From: an uncultured Lachnospiraceae bacterium
Lineage (GTDB): Bacteria > Bacillota > Clostridia > Lachnospirales > Lachnospiraceae
Direction of reading: 5' to 3'
DNA: 64,000 nt
Assembly (NCBI GenBank): GCA_910585075.1
Contig: CAJUED010000002.1
Location: 50,268-114,267, forward strand
Of this stretch, positions 25,865 to 34,663 are shown piece by piece. Position 1 is the first letter of the stretch, and every line of letters starts with the position of its first letter. The position numbers were made by a program, and so were the translations under genes. The notes under the pieces are model-generated. The model saw only the letters and a list, made by a program, of their open reading frames with translations, ran no database searches and had not been told where the DNA came from.

Positions 25865-27058
25865 TTAACTACGATCCTCTTTAATTATCTCAAATGCCTG
25901 TACAAGATCAGCTAGAATATCTTCTATATCTTCAATCCCAACGCTTAATCTAAAGAACCCTTCCTGCATAAACTCCGGATAAAAACTCATCTCCGGCGCT
26001 CCTGCCCGCGTATATGTAATAATTGTTTCAGTTTCGCCTAAAGATACCGCATATTCTATCATCTGTAGTGCCGTCATAAATTTAAAACATCGTGCCGCAT
26101 CGCCCTTTATTTTAAACATCAGCATTCCTGAATAGCCATTTATCATCTGTTTCTTTGCAAGCTCATGGTTTGGATGGCTTTTTAAGCCGGGATAATAAAC
26201 AAAATCGACATCCTCCTGTTTCTCCAGAAATTCCGCAACCGCCATCCCATTGGCACAATGCTGACGCATACGCAATGGCAGAGTCTTCAATCCACGTTCA
26301 ATCATCCATGATGTAAATGGACTCATAATTCCGCCATAAATCATTGTTGCCTCTTTCTTTAGCTGTGTAATTCTCTCCTCCGATCCCATAACACAACCAC
26401 CCAGCACATCTCCATGTCCGTTACAATATTTTGTCAGGCTCATAATAGAAAAATCTGCTCCTAATTCCAAAGGTCTTTGGCAAAAAGGGGAAGCAAAAGT
26501 ATTATCTACTGACATCACAATGCCATGCTCTTTTGCTATTTTACCGATTGCTTCAATATCACTCACAAGCATTGACGGATTCCCAGGCGTTTCTACATGA
26601 ATGAGACGTGTGCCAGGTTGAATTGCCGCTTTTACAGCCTCAAGATTTGTGGTATCTACAAAACTTACATTAATATTATACCGCACCGGCATTACTTCTG
26701 TAAAAATACGACGTACCGCTGTATAGCATACTGTAGAAACCACCACATGATCCCCCGCATGCAGCTGTGAAAAAAATACAGCTGACAAAGCTGCTGCTCC
26801 CGATGCATAAACTGCACATGCCTGGGCCCCTTCAATAGCCGCCAATCTTTTTTCTAACTCCACTTCATTTTCATTACTATGCCGAGAATATATCCCAGGT
26901 AATGGGTCATCCCACTGAATCTGCCTTCCATCCGTAGGCAACTTATAATTACTGGATAAATACAAGGGTGTACACATAGTTTCAAAATCTTTGCGCTCTT
27001 TACCAATCCCATGAACACACCTCGTAGAAAATCCTGTTTTCTTTGGTAGCTTACTCAT
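25865..27058 (-). CDS. PLP-dependent trans-sulfuration / C-S lyase family enzyme
   Basis: The 397-residue protein belongs to the Cys/Met-metabolism PLP family (cystathionine gamma-synthase, cystathionine lyases, methionine gamma-lyase). It shows YSRHSNENEVELEKRLAAIEG, ACAVYASGAAAL for phosphate binding, VETPGNPSM, SVDNTFASPF, and the PLP lysine in MSLTKYCNGHGDVLGG. AGGAGG precedes the start. It is 66 bp downstream of livF and probably in the same transcript as the LIV-type transporter, which hints at catabolism of an imported sulfur amino acid. The exact reaction cannot be fixed from motifs. Confidence 0.9.
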   Translation of the reverse strand: MSKLPKKTGFSTRCVHGIGKERKDFETMCTPLYLSSNYKLPTDGRQIQWDDPLPGIYSRHSNENEVELEKRLAAIEGAQACAVYASGAAALSAVFFSQLHAGDHVVVSTVCYTAVRRIFTEVMPVRYNINVSFVDTTNLEAVKAAIQPGTRLIHVETPGNPSMLVSDIEAIGKIAKEHGIVMSVDNTFASPFCQRPLELGADFSIMSLTKYCNGHGDVLGGCVMGSEERITQLKKEATMIYGGIMSPFTSWMIERGLKTLPLRMRQHCANGMAVAEFLEKQEDVDFVYYPGLKSHPNHELAKKQMINGYSGMLMFKIKGDAARCFKFMTALQMIEYAVSLGETETIITYTRAGAPEMSFYPEFMQEGFFRLSVGIEDIEDILADLVQAFEIIKEDRS

Positions 27059-27123
27059 AATTCACCCTCCTGATTTTCCTTGTATGTCGATTATATTTTT
27101 CGTTCCTCTGAAAATGATTATTT

Positions 27124-27834
27124 TTATCCTAAATATGCCTGTGTCAGAGAATCATCTTCCAGCAGTTCAGCAGCTTCACCATGTCGAACAATCGTTCCTA
27201 CCGACATAATATAAGCGCTATCACTAATAGAAAGTGCTTTATATGCATTTTGCTCTACCAGCAAAATTGACAGTCCTCTATCCTTCAATGTCTTTAAAAT
27301 CTCAAAAATCTGAGAAACAACAAGTGGCGAAAGTCCTAATGATGGTTCATCCAGTAAAATCATCCTTGGATGCGCCATAATTGCCCTACTAATTGCCAGC
27401 ATCTGTTGCTCACCGCCGGAAAGTAAGCCACCATATTGTTTCTCCCTTTCCTTTAATCGCGGAAACAGGCTATATACATATTCCAGATCATCACCTATTC
27501 CCTTTTTATCTTTCCGTAAATATGCACCTACCATCAAGTTTTCATACACTGTCAATGATGATAAAATTTGCCGCCCCTCAGGTGCCTGTACCAATCCTGA
27601 CTTTACCACTGCATAAGGCTTCTTTGCAACAGTCGTTCCTGCAAAGGAAATGGATCCGCCTGTCGGTTTCATAACAGAACTGATACACTTAAGCAAAGTT
27701 GTCTTCCCCGCACCGTTAGCCCCCAGCACAGATACTATTTTTCCTTCTTCTACTTCCAAGGATACACCGTGCAAGGCCTTGATACCTCCATAGGCTGCGG
27801 TCAAATTTTCTACTTTTAGTAACATTTCTCCCAT
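27124..27834 (-). CDS. livF: LIV-type ABC transporter ATP-binding protein (LivF-like)
   Basis: The 236-residue ATPase has Walker A GANGAGKT, signature LLSGGEQQML and Walker B MILLDEPSLGLSP, with the LivF-specific VEQNAYKAL end. It pairs with LivG to power amino-acid import at the cytosolic face. The start lies immediately after the livG stop, with AAGG about 5 nt upstream. Confidence 0.94.
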   Translation of the reverse strand: MGEMLLKVENLTAAYGGIKALHGVSLEVEEGKIVSVLGANGAGKTTLLKCISSVMKPTGGSISFAGTTVAKKPYAVVKSGLVQAPEGRQILSSLTVYENLMVGAYLRKDKKGIGDDLEYVYSLFPRLKEREKQYGGLLSGGEQQMLAISRAIMAHPRMILLDEPSLGLSPLVVSQIFEILKTLKDRGLSILLVEQNAYKALSISDSAYIMSVGTIVRHGEAAELLEDDSLTQAYLG

Positions 27835-27835
27835 T

Positions 27836-28603
27836 CTAGCCTTCTTTCCCTAAATAAGCTTCCACTACCACTTTATCTTTCTTAATTTCTTCTATTGAAC
27901 CTTCTGCAATTTTCTCACCAAAATTCAGCACGGCAGCACGCTCGCAAAGCGAACTCACCACATCCATATGGTGCTCTATCATAAGTACTGTCAGTGAAAA
28001 TTTTTCTTTAATCTGACGGATAAATTCTACCAGTTCTATACTTTCCTCTGCATTCATACCTGCAGCAGGCTCATCAAGTAAAAGAAGTTTGGGGTTAGTT
28101 GCAAGAGCACGTGCAATTTCAAGTCGTCTCTGATGGCCATATGGCAATGACCCTGCAATCGCATCTGCATGTTCCTGCATACTTACAAGCTCCAATAAAT
28201 TCATTGCCATCTCTTTAAGATTCTTTTCCTCTCGTCGATATTTGGATGTATGTAAAAAAGCGTCAACAAGGCCATATTTTACATTTTTATTTCCCGCCAT
28301 CACAACATTTTCCATAACACTCAGATTTGAAAAAAGACGAATATTCTGAAATGTACGGCTTATTCCCCATTGGGCAGCCTCATACGGCATGCAGCCTGTT
28401 ATATCTTTTCCGTCAAAAAATATTTGCCCTTTACTGGGATTATAAATTCCGGTAATTGTATTAAAGATCGTTGTTTTACCAGCACCATTTGGTCCAATCA
28501 GGCCTACAATGCTGCCTTCTTCCAATTCCAAATTAAACTGATTGATTGCCTGAACGCCTCCAAAGTTTTTACACAATGCTTTGATTTCTAACAAGTTACT
28601 CAT
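27836..28603 (-). CDS. livG: LIV-type ABC transporter ATP-binding protein (LivG-like)
   Basis: The 255-residue ATPase has Walker A GPNGAGKTT, a GISRTFQNIRLFSNLSVMEN stretch after the Q-loop, and signature LPYGHQRRLEIARAL (the usual LivG variant of LSGG). Walker B is LLLDEPAAGMN and the H-loop is IEHHMDVV. Its ATG overlaps the livM stop by 4 nt. Confidence 0.95.
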   Translation of the reverse strand: MSNLLEIKALCKNFGGVQAINQFNLELEEGSIVGLIGPNGAGKTTIFNTITGIYNPSKGQIFFDGKDITGCMPYEAAQWGISRTFQNIRLFSNLSVMENVVMAGNKNVKYGLVDAFLHTSKYRREEKNLKEMAMNLLELVSMQEHADAIAGSLPYGHQRRLEIARALATNPKLLLLDEPAAGMNAEESIELVEFIRQIKEKFSLTVLMIEHHMDVVSSLCERAAVLNFGEKIAEGSIEEIKKDKVVVEAYLGKEG

Positions 28604-29529
28604 TGCATGTCTCCTTTCTCAGCGTTTTCTGAAACTTTTACCTTTTGTTCTACTCTCTTTTTACGCAGCTTCCCTGGCAGATTTTTAAACCAATAAAATA
28701 TCTTTCGTGCAGAGAACTCTTTGTATCCGCACAGCCCATTTGGCTTCAAAACAATAACCGCTACTACTGCTACCCCATAGAACAACATCCGATAGCTTGA
28801 TAATGACCGGAACATCTCCGGCAATAAATTAATCAGAAGTGCTCCAAGCACAGAACCTGTAATGCTTCCAAGGCCTCCGATTACAACTGTAATCGTATAT
28901 TCTGAAGAACGTGTCAGATTAAAAATATCCGGTGAAAGATACTGCAAGCTATGAGCATACAATCCTCCTGCAAAACCGGCAAGCACAGCACTATATACAA
29001 ATGAAAGTTTTTTATATCCACTGGTTTTAATTCCTACGGCTTCTGCTGCTATCTCTTGCTCACGAATTGCCGCTAAGCTGCGCCCATATTTGGAATGGAT
29101 AAAAGTCCAAGTTAACACAAGAACTATTAATGCGCTGATAAACGCAACCGGAAATGTTGTATGTTTGGGAATTCCGGCAAGTCCCTTCGCCCCTCCGGTA
29201 ATCGGCTCAATATAAGAAAAAAGAACTCTCACACATTCTCCAAAACCAAGTGTTGCTATCAGAAAATAATCTCCCTTTAATTTCAAAGTAATTGAACCTA
29301 AAAAATAAGCAATTATTCCTGCTGCCAAACATCCCACCAATACAGCCGGCCAAAAAGGTACTCCCAAACGTAAGGTTAAAAGTGCCGAAGTATAAGCTCC
29401 AATTGACATAAATCCAGCATTACCAAACGAAAACAAACGGGTAAATCCTGTCAGTACTGAAATACCTAAAACAACGATCAGGTGGATACAGACGATGGTT
29501 AACAGATTTAATAAATACGCTGTTGACAT
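28600..29529 (-). CDS. livM: LIV-type ABC transporter permease (LivM-like)
   Basis: The permease has about eight membrane segments, the LivM hallmark GFTRLFSFGNAGFMSIGAYTSALL and the cytoplasmic loop SKYGRSLAAIREQEIAAEAVGI. The start at 29529 (MSTAYLLNLL) is preferred; GGGAGG lies 10 nt upstream and the gene then begins 19 bp after livH ends. A start at 29574 would overlap livH. The 309-residue length fits the family. Confidence 0.92.
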   Translation of the reverse strand: MSTAYLLNLLTIVCIHLIVVLGISVLTGFTRLFSFGNAGFMSIGAYTSALLTLRLGVPFWPAVLVGCLAAGIIAYFLGSITLKLKGDYFLIATLGFGECVRVLFSYIEPITGGAKGLAGIPKHTTFPVAFISALIVLVLTWTFIHSKYGRSLAAIREQEIAAEAVGIKTSGYKKLSFVYSAVLAGFAGGLYAHSLQYLSPDIFNLTRSSEYTITVVIGGLGSITGSVLGALLINLLPEMFRSLSSYRMLFYGVAVVAVIVLKPNGLCGYKEFSARKIFYWFKNLPGKLRKKRVEQKVKVSENAEKGDMQ

Positions 29530-29548
29530 ATGTAAATATCCTCCCTTC

Positions 29549-30421
29549 TCATACTTTTTCACTGACATTAACACCCATCAGACCACTGGGCTTAATGATA
29601 AGTATCGCAATCAGCAGAACAAAGGTAACCAGGTCTTTCAGCCCTGAACTTATATACCCTGATACCAGTGTCTCTAATATGCCTAATATCAGTGCGCCTA
29701 GAATTGCACCTTTTATACTGCCGAGTCCACCAAACACAGATGCCACAAAGGCTTTAGTTCCAATACTTCCCATTGTGGATGAAACGTTATATTTTAATCC
29801 CAGAAGAAGACCTGCCGCTCCCGCCAAAGAACCTGCTAAAAAGAAAACTCCCACTAAGATTCTGTCAACATTAATTCCTAAAAGACTGGATGTATAACTG
29901 CTACAGGCAACAGAACGTACCCCTATACCGAATTTGGATTTATTAACTAAAAGTTCCAGTCCTACCAGCGCTACAGCTGCAACCATCAGACTAATCAGGT
30001 CATAAATACCTATCGTGATATTACCAATCGCAACTGATGTCACAGGGAGCATAGACGGAAAAATTTTTACACTGACACCAAACATATTTTTTGTCGCATT
30101 CTGCAATATTGTAGAAATTCCCATTGCTGCAATCATCATAAAGGTGGTTGGTGCATTTTTCTCCCGAATCCGCCGATAAAAGAAACGTTCATTTATTACA
30201 CTGATAACCCCTGCGCCCAACACAGCTGCTACAGCTGCCGCCGGAAGCGGTAGCTGCGCAATTGTAACTCCATAAAAGGCACAGAATGCGCCAACCATAG
30301 CAACTTCTCCATGCGCCCAATTGGAAAAATTAAGCAGGCTGTAAATTAACGAATATCCTGATGCAAGCAACGCATAAATACCTCCAATAGAAATTCCATT
30401 TATAATCTGCTGTAATAACAT
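29549..30421 (-). CDS. livH: LIV-type ABC transporter permease (LivH-like)
   Basis: The 290-residue permease opens MLLQQIINGISIGGIYALLASGYSLIYSLLNFSNWAHGE (shown here only as the known LivH-type start) and has the GVRSVACSSYTSSLLGINVDR loop typical of LivH. About eight membrane helices are visible. The start codon directly abuts the stop of livK, with GGAG 8 nt upstream. Confidence 0.93.
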   Translation of the reverse strand: MLLQQIINGISIGGIYALLASGYSLIYSLLNFSNWAHGEVAMVGAFCAFYGVTIAQLPLPAAAVAAVLGAGVISVINERFFYRRIREKNAPTTFMMIAAMGISTILQNATKNMFGVSVKIFPSMLPVTSVAIGNITIGIYDLISLMVAAVALVGLELLVNKSKFGIGVRSVACSSYTSSLLGINVDRILVGVFFLAGSLAGAAGLLLGLKYNVSSTMGSIGTKAFVASVFGGLGSIKGAILGALILGILETLVSGYISSGLKDLVTFVLLIAILIIKPSGLMGVNVSEKV

Positions 30422-31642
30422 TTATTCTACTCCTATAAAATCAACAATAGTTCGCTCGTTGTTTTCAATCCCATATACACATAATTCAATCTTTAGATTA
30501 TGAAATTCATCAACAGAAAATTCTCCTGCCAGTCCGTCATAGTTTTTCGTATTTTCCAAGTAGTCTCTGATATCAGCCGGTACTACGGAATTTGTTTCTG
30601 TAATTGCTTTACCAAGCCAGCTCACTGCATCCCATCCAAGCAGAGATTCACCGCCGCATTCAGTTTCCTCCGGATATGCCGCCAGATATTTATCCTTAAA
30701 TGCCAGTGATTCTTCACTTACAAAAGTCTGCTTTCCACAATAGAATGCTCCTTCCAGTGCACCATTGGCCATAGTTCCCAAATCAAATACATCCCATGCA
30801 TCCGTACCTGCATACTGCATATCAAGACCAAGTTCTCTTGCCTGTTGTGAAATTAATGCCACATAAGTATATACCCATGGAATTACAAACACTTCCGGTT
30901 CCGCCGCCTTAATATTTGTCAATTGGGCACGGAAATCTGAATCCGTATCATATGCATTTTCCTGTATAACAACCTCGCCGCCTGCTTCTTCATATGACTT
31001 TACAAAAGCTTCGGAAATTCCCACCGAATACGCATCTCCCTGGTTAATTAATATACCCGCTGTCTTGTATCCTTTATCCGCCAAATAGGTACCAAGTGCA
31101 GTTCCCAGATAATTATCAATACACGATACTCGGAAAGAATAAGGATGAATATTTCCACTCTCATCCACAGTAACTAATTCATTTGAGCATCCTAAACCAA
31201 CTAAAGGGATTTCTGCTGCATCTGCAATTGGCGCCATTGCAATATTGGGACCTGAAGTTGTTGTACCTACAACTGCAATACATCCGTCACCTATCAGTTT
31301 ATTAAATGCATTCACAGAATCCTGTGGATCACCACGTCCATCCTGTATAATCAATTCTATCTGTCTTCCCAAAAGACCACCATTTGCATTAATCTCATCC
31401 GCAGCCATCTGTGCACCACGCATTCCCGGTACGCCCCATCCTGCACCATCGCCTGTCAGGTCATTAACGTATCCGATTTTAATTGTCTCTCCTGCTTCGC
31501 TCTTTTCTGTATCCCCCGTCTTTCCTTCTTCCATCTCTGTTTTTGCCGTTTCCACAGTCCCTTCTTCTTTGCCACACCCCATCATAGCGATTGTCAACGC
31601 AAAAGTTAAACCCAATGCTATAATTCTTTTGTAGTTCCTCAT
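30422..31642 (-). CDS. livK: LIV-type ABC transporter substrate-binding lipoprotein (LivK-like)
   Basis: The 406-residue protein starts with a lipoprotein signal peptide ending in the lipobox AMMGC, with Cys near residue 23. An acidic Glu/Thr-rich linker and the Peripla_BP_6 fold follow: IKIGYVNDLTGDGAGWG and MRGAQMAADEINANGG. It captures amino acids or related compounds outside the membrane. AAGGAGG precedes the ATG. A 15-bp-arm inverted repeat lies about 25 bp upstream at the predicted start of transcription. The ligand is unknown; the downstream C-S lyase suggests a sulfur amino acid. Confidence 0.94.
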   Translation of the reverse strand: MRNYKRIIALGLTFALTIAMMGCGKEEGTVETAKTEMEEGKTGDTEKSEAGETIKIGYVNDLTGDGAGWGVPGMRGAQMAADEINANGGLLGRQIELIIQDGRGDPQDSVNAFNKLIGDGCIAVVGTTTSGPNIAMAPIADAAEIPLVGLGCSNELVTVDESGNIHPYSFRVSCIDNYLGTALGTYLADKGYKTAGILINQGDAYSVGISEAFVKSYEEAGGEVVIQENAYDTDSDFRAQLTNIKAAEPEVFVIPWVYTYVALISQQARELGLDMQYAGTDAWDVFDLGTMANGALEGAFYCGKQTFVSEESLAFKDKYLAAYPEETECGGESLLGWDAVSWLGKAITETNSVVPADIRDYLENTKNYDGLAGEFSVDEFHNLKIELCVYGIENNERTIVDFIGVE

Positions 31643-31667
31643 AGTAACCCTCCTTGTGAATTATTGT

Positions 31668-31702
31668 AATACATTTTATAAATTGCTTTTATAAAATGTA
31701 TT
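31668..31702. promoter_or_regulatory. 15-bp-arm inverted repeat in front of livK
   Basis: AATACATTTTATAAA (31668-31682) and TTTATAAAATGTATT (31688-31702) are perfect inverse complements around TTGCT. The repeat sits at or just after the predicted transcription start and about 25 bp before the livK ATG. It may be a repressor operator or an mRNA hairpin that limits ribosome access. Confidence 0.7.
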
Positions 31703-31707
31703 TGTAT

Positions 31708-31735
31708 ATTATCACATATTTTCCCACCATGTCTA
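31708..31735 (-). promoter_or_regulatory. Candidate promoter of the liv operon
   Basis: On the minus strand TAGACA (31735-31730) and GATAAT (31713-31708) are 16 bp apart. Transcription would start at the edge of the inverted repeat. The rest of the gap (31736-31944) shows no gene or named element. Confidence 0.5.
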
Positions 31736-31944
31736 TGGACAAACTACTCAAATTCGCCTTTTATTTTTCGTGCAACATTTTAGAATATCTGTTCTAATAA
31801 TCAATCTATCATGCTAAAATTCCTGTAAATCCCCATTAAAGTAATTATCTAGATGGTAAAGGTACTCAAGGTCAAACTCTAAGGTAGATTGGCTTCATAC
31901 GCCCCTGCGGTTTAAATGGCACTCCGTTTCGGGCAAATAATAAA

Positions 31945-31975
31945 ACAGGCAGGGAGATTTTGGCTCCCTGCCTGT
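31945..31975 (-). terminator. Intrinsic terminator after the Mbeg1-like gene
   Basis: ACAGGCAGGGAG and CTCCCTGCCTGT form a perfect 12-bp stem around ATTTTGG. On the minus strand it is followed by TTTTATTATTT. Confidence 0.92.
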
Positions 31976-31981
31976 AAAAAC

Positions 31982-33163
31982 TTATGCTTCTTTCCTATCC
32001 GCTTCCTCATTCTCCGAACAAAATATTTCCCCTTTCTTAAAATGCCATCCCTCCGCCTTCATATTTTCCAGCAATATTCTGAAAAATAGTTGTATGGTCT
32101 TTTGGATTCCTTTTTTAGTGTTTTCGTCCACCTCTTTGGCGGCCAGAAGTACATTTTGAAGACATCTTTTCCAGTCGGCCTCAAATTCGAATACATTGGA
32201 GACTTCCGAGGCACATATGACTTCATACAGGGTGTCTATGAACACATGGGTCTGCTCCTCGGTGAGGGAGAGAATCCATTCATTTAGCGAAGCGTCCCGC
32301 AGAATCTTGGCGCCGGTTCTGTTTTTGGCCCGGACGAAGGCGCCCTCATCCACTTTCCAGCTGTAAGTATTGTGCTGAAACATGCCTATCCCCCAGCTTT
32401 CCACTGTCTCGTAATCACTTTCCTCCTCCAAAATCATTCCCACCAGAGAGGATCTTGGAATAAACTTTACCATCCGCTCCTCAATGGCCTGAAAATTTCC
32501 CTGGGCTTTGATTTCCGGGCGGAATCCCGGCCCGTCGTGGTTAAAGATACGTATCAGTCTTTCCCTGGTGCCCCCGGCGCAGTTCATAGCCGCATAGACC
32601 GCCAGATTGCCCCCTTTGGAATGTCCTCCCGTATAAATATCTCCGGTTATGTCTCTGGTTTTATCTCCTGCCGTTATGTTCCCGGCTGCTTTCTCCATAT
32701 ATTCCACTGCCAGATACTGGCTGGGAAGGGGCTTTGAAAAAGCCAGATTTAAATCCTCCTTCCATCCCACAATCGTTGCATCCGTTCCTCTGTAGGCAAT
32801 ATAAGCCCTCCCGTCTTCCAGAAGGTAGGTCATGGCTGAAAACTGGGTCTGCTCCTGCTCATCAATCACATTCACATAGTAGTTCATATGAAGGCCGCCA
32901 AACCTTATGGATTTTGCCGCCGTCTCAAAAAGCTCCCGATTGTTCTCCTTATACCAGTAATCCTCCAGAATCTCCTCCCACCCGGGATTTTCCAGGATAC
33001 TTCGGATGCTCACCGGCCCGCTCTTATCCTTAAAGGACGGCACAAAATTTTCATAATTCAGATAAACCAGCTGACACAAAACCAGACTGTCCACCTCGTT
33101 AAAGGGTTTTTCCGCGAAGGTGCATCCGCCCCATTTTTTTACATATCCTATAATATTTTCCAT
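31982..33163 (-). CDS. Mbeg1-like (DUF2974) alpha/beta-hydrolase fold protein
   Basis: The 393-residue protein matches the DUF2974/Mbeg1-like family of clostridia: YIAYRGTD near residue 117 and a nucleophile elbow GGHSKGGNLAVYAAM near 178 with catalytic Ser. FNHDGPGF contains a likely acidic residue. A lipase or esterase reaction is inferred; no signal peptide is visible. GGGGAGG precedes the start, and a strong terminator follows directly. Confidence 0.85.
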   Translation of the reverse strand: MENIIGYVKKWGGCTFAEKPFNEVDSLVLCQLVYLNYENFVPSFKDKSGPVSIRSILENPGWEEILEDYWYKENNRELFETAAKSIRFGGLHMNYYVNVIDEQEQTQFSAMTYLLEDGRAYIAYRGTDATIVGWKEDLNLAFSKPLPSQYLAVEYMEKAAGNITAGDKTRDITGDIYTGGHSKGGNLAVYAAMNCAGGTRERLIRIFNHDGPGFRPEIKAQGNFQAIEERMVKFIPRSSLVGMILEEESDYETVESWGIGMFQHNTYSWKVDEGAFVRAKNRTGAKILRDASLNEWILSLTEEQTHVFIDTLYEVICASEVSNVFEFEADWKRCLQNVLLAAKEVDENTKKGIQKTIQLFFRILLENMKAEGWHFKKGEIFCSENEEADRKEA

Positions 33164-33259
33164 AAATCTGCCTCCCCTTCCTTCTATATTTCATTTTCCT
33201 CTATGTTCAGGCAAGCATGACTTTGATTCGTTGCTCGCGGGAATGAAAAATACTGTTCA

Positions 33260-34426
33260 TTAATATAGCTTGCCGTCGTAGTACTGCAAAAGCAGCTTCA
33301 CCACCCGGCTGTAGCTGACAGTTCCGTCGGCCACGCCATTTAAGGTGAGAGTGGTCTCCAAAAAGGTATCCGCCGCCTGCTTTACGGTTTCCGTCTTAAG
33401 CACCGCCGTTTTCTCCACCTGATCCCAGGCCTCGCTGGTGAGGAATTTCTTATCCTCCGCCACCTGATGAGAAATCTGCGGGTGGGACAGGTAAATTTCT
33501 TCATCCTCCCCTATAGCTTTCACGAAATCCCTGTCCAGATAACCTATCACGCTCAGGTATGCGCTGTACCGAAACAGCGGGTCCTCCGAATCCACACAGG
33601 CCAGATAGCCAATAAAGTTTGCCTCATCCTCCAAAATGAATCCTTTTAAATGGGAAAGCTCATGACACATGGTAACCGGCATATTGGTAATGTACATCTG
33701 CCTGTTATAATTGGCCTCCATGGAAAAGGGGAAATAGTAGCCCATAATATATTGCTGGCTGTAAAAACCCGATAAAAACAGTTTCTTAGGCTTCGGGTAA
33801 TACCCTTTCAGAGTGTCAAAGGTCTCTCCCAGCCTTTTCATTTCCTCCCGGGCCATCCCGCCCAAATCTTTTTCATAAAGAATGTATCCATTTTCATCCC
33901 GGTCAAAAACCGGCGCCAGCTCATTAGCTCTCATTACCACATAATCCCGCAGGGCCCCAATCTCCTCCGGACCGTATTCCTTATCCGGGCTTCCGCCAAT
34001 CTCAAACCGCACATTCACCGTTCCCGCCTGATAGAGCAGGAAGCAATTAAGGGTCATGACCACGCACACAATTCCAAATACCCAATACAGAAAAAAGGCA
34101 TATTTCCGATAACACCTTTCAAAAATCTCAGTCAATCTTCTTTTGTCTGTGGCAATCTTCCATATACGTCTCCGAAATATATATATCAGAATATAAAGGA
34201 GTCCGCCCGCCGCCAGAAGAAAAACCAAAGTGACAGCCAAATACAGCATCCACTCTCCCACGGAAAAGGGGAAAAGGCCTGTAAGCCGCCCATAGGTTTC
34301 CACCCACAGGGGAAAAATCCGGCTCACATAAAAATCCGTAAATTCCTGCCATACCCTTCCGATTATATTCAAAAGCACCGAGAAAATAACCATAAACGCC
34401 GGTGTCCATTTTTTCCAGTTTTTCAA
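33260..34426 (-). CDS. DUF3810-type membrane protein with zinc-metallopeptidase motif
   Basis: The protein has three N-terminal membrane helices (about residues 12-130) followed by a large domain. That domain has CHELSHLKG, an HExxH zinc site near residue 250, and a nearby EDEANFIGYLAC segment that could supply the third ligand. This is the DUF3810 pattern. I place the start at a TTG at 34426 because GGAGG is 6 nt upstream; no ATG with a ribosome site exists in this frame before the first helix. The gene is on the same strand as the Mbeg1-like gene, 96 bp upstream of it. Substrate unknown. Confidence 0.8.
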   Translation of the reverse strand: MKNWKKWTPAFMVIFSVLLNIIGRVWQEFTDFYVSRIFPLWVETYGRLTGLFPFSVGEWMLYLAVTLVFLLAAGGLLYILIYIFRRRIWKIATDKRRLTEIFERCYRKYAFFLYWVFGIVCVVMTLNCFLLYQAGTVNVRFEIGGSPDKEYGPEEIGALRDYVVMRANELAPVFDRDENGYILYEKDLGGMAREEMKRLGETFDTLKGYYPKPKKLFLSGFYSQQYIMGYYFPFSMEANYNRQMYITNMPVTMCHELSHLKGFILEDEANFIGYLACVDSEDPLFRYSAYLSVIGYLDRDFVKAIGEDEEIYLSHPQISHQVAEDKKFLTSEAWDQVEKTAVLKTETVKQAADTFLETTLTLNGVADGTVSYSRVVKLLLQYYDGKLY

Positions 34427-34635
34427 TCTGATCCTCCATGCTGCCGGCAGCCTGCAACTGTAATGTATATACAATATACAATGACGCCAGCACAAATTTG
34501 TGATTTCCCCATCTTCCGGATATCACATTTTGCGGTAACGGTTTGGCTTCTCCAAAAAGCACCCAAAATTACTTTATATAAAGCATATCTACCTGAAAAA
34601 GCTACTATATTAATAGTAATAATAATCGTAAAGCA

Positions 34636-34653
34636 ACTGGCAGCTTTGCCAGT
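34636..34653 (+). promoter_or_regulatory. Small hairpin before the AGCS ribosome site
   Basis: ACTGGCA and TGCCAGT pair perfectly around GCTT, ending 1 nt before the AGGAAA ribosome site. It may modulate translation or protect the mRNA end. Confidence 0.4.
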
Positions 34654-34663
34654 CAGGAAATTT

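Noticed and set aside
31785..31800. AGAA/TTCT inverted repeat resembling a LexA box
   Set aside because: The match to the clostridial consensus is incomplete and no SOS gene starts nearby.
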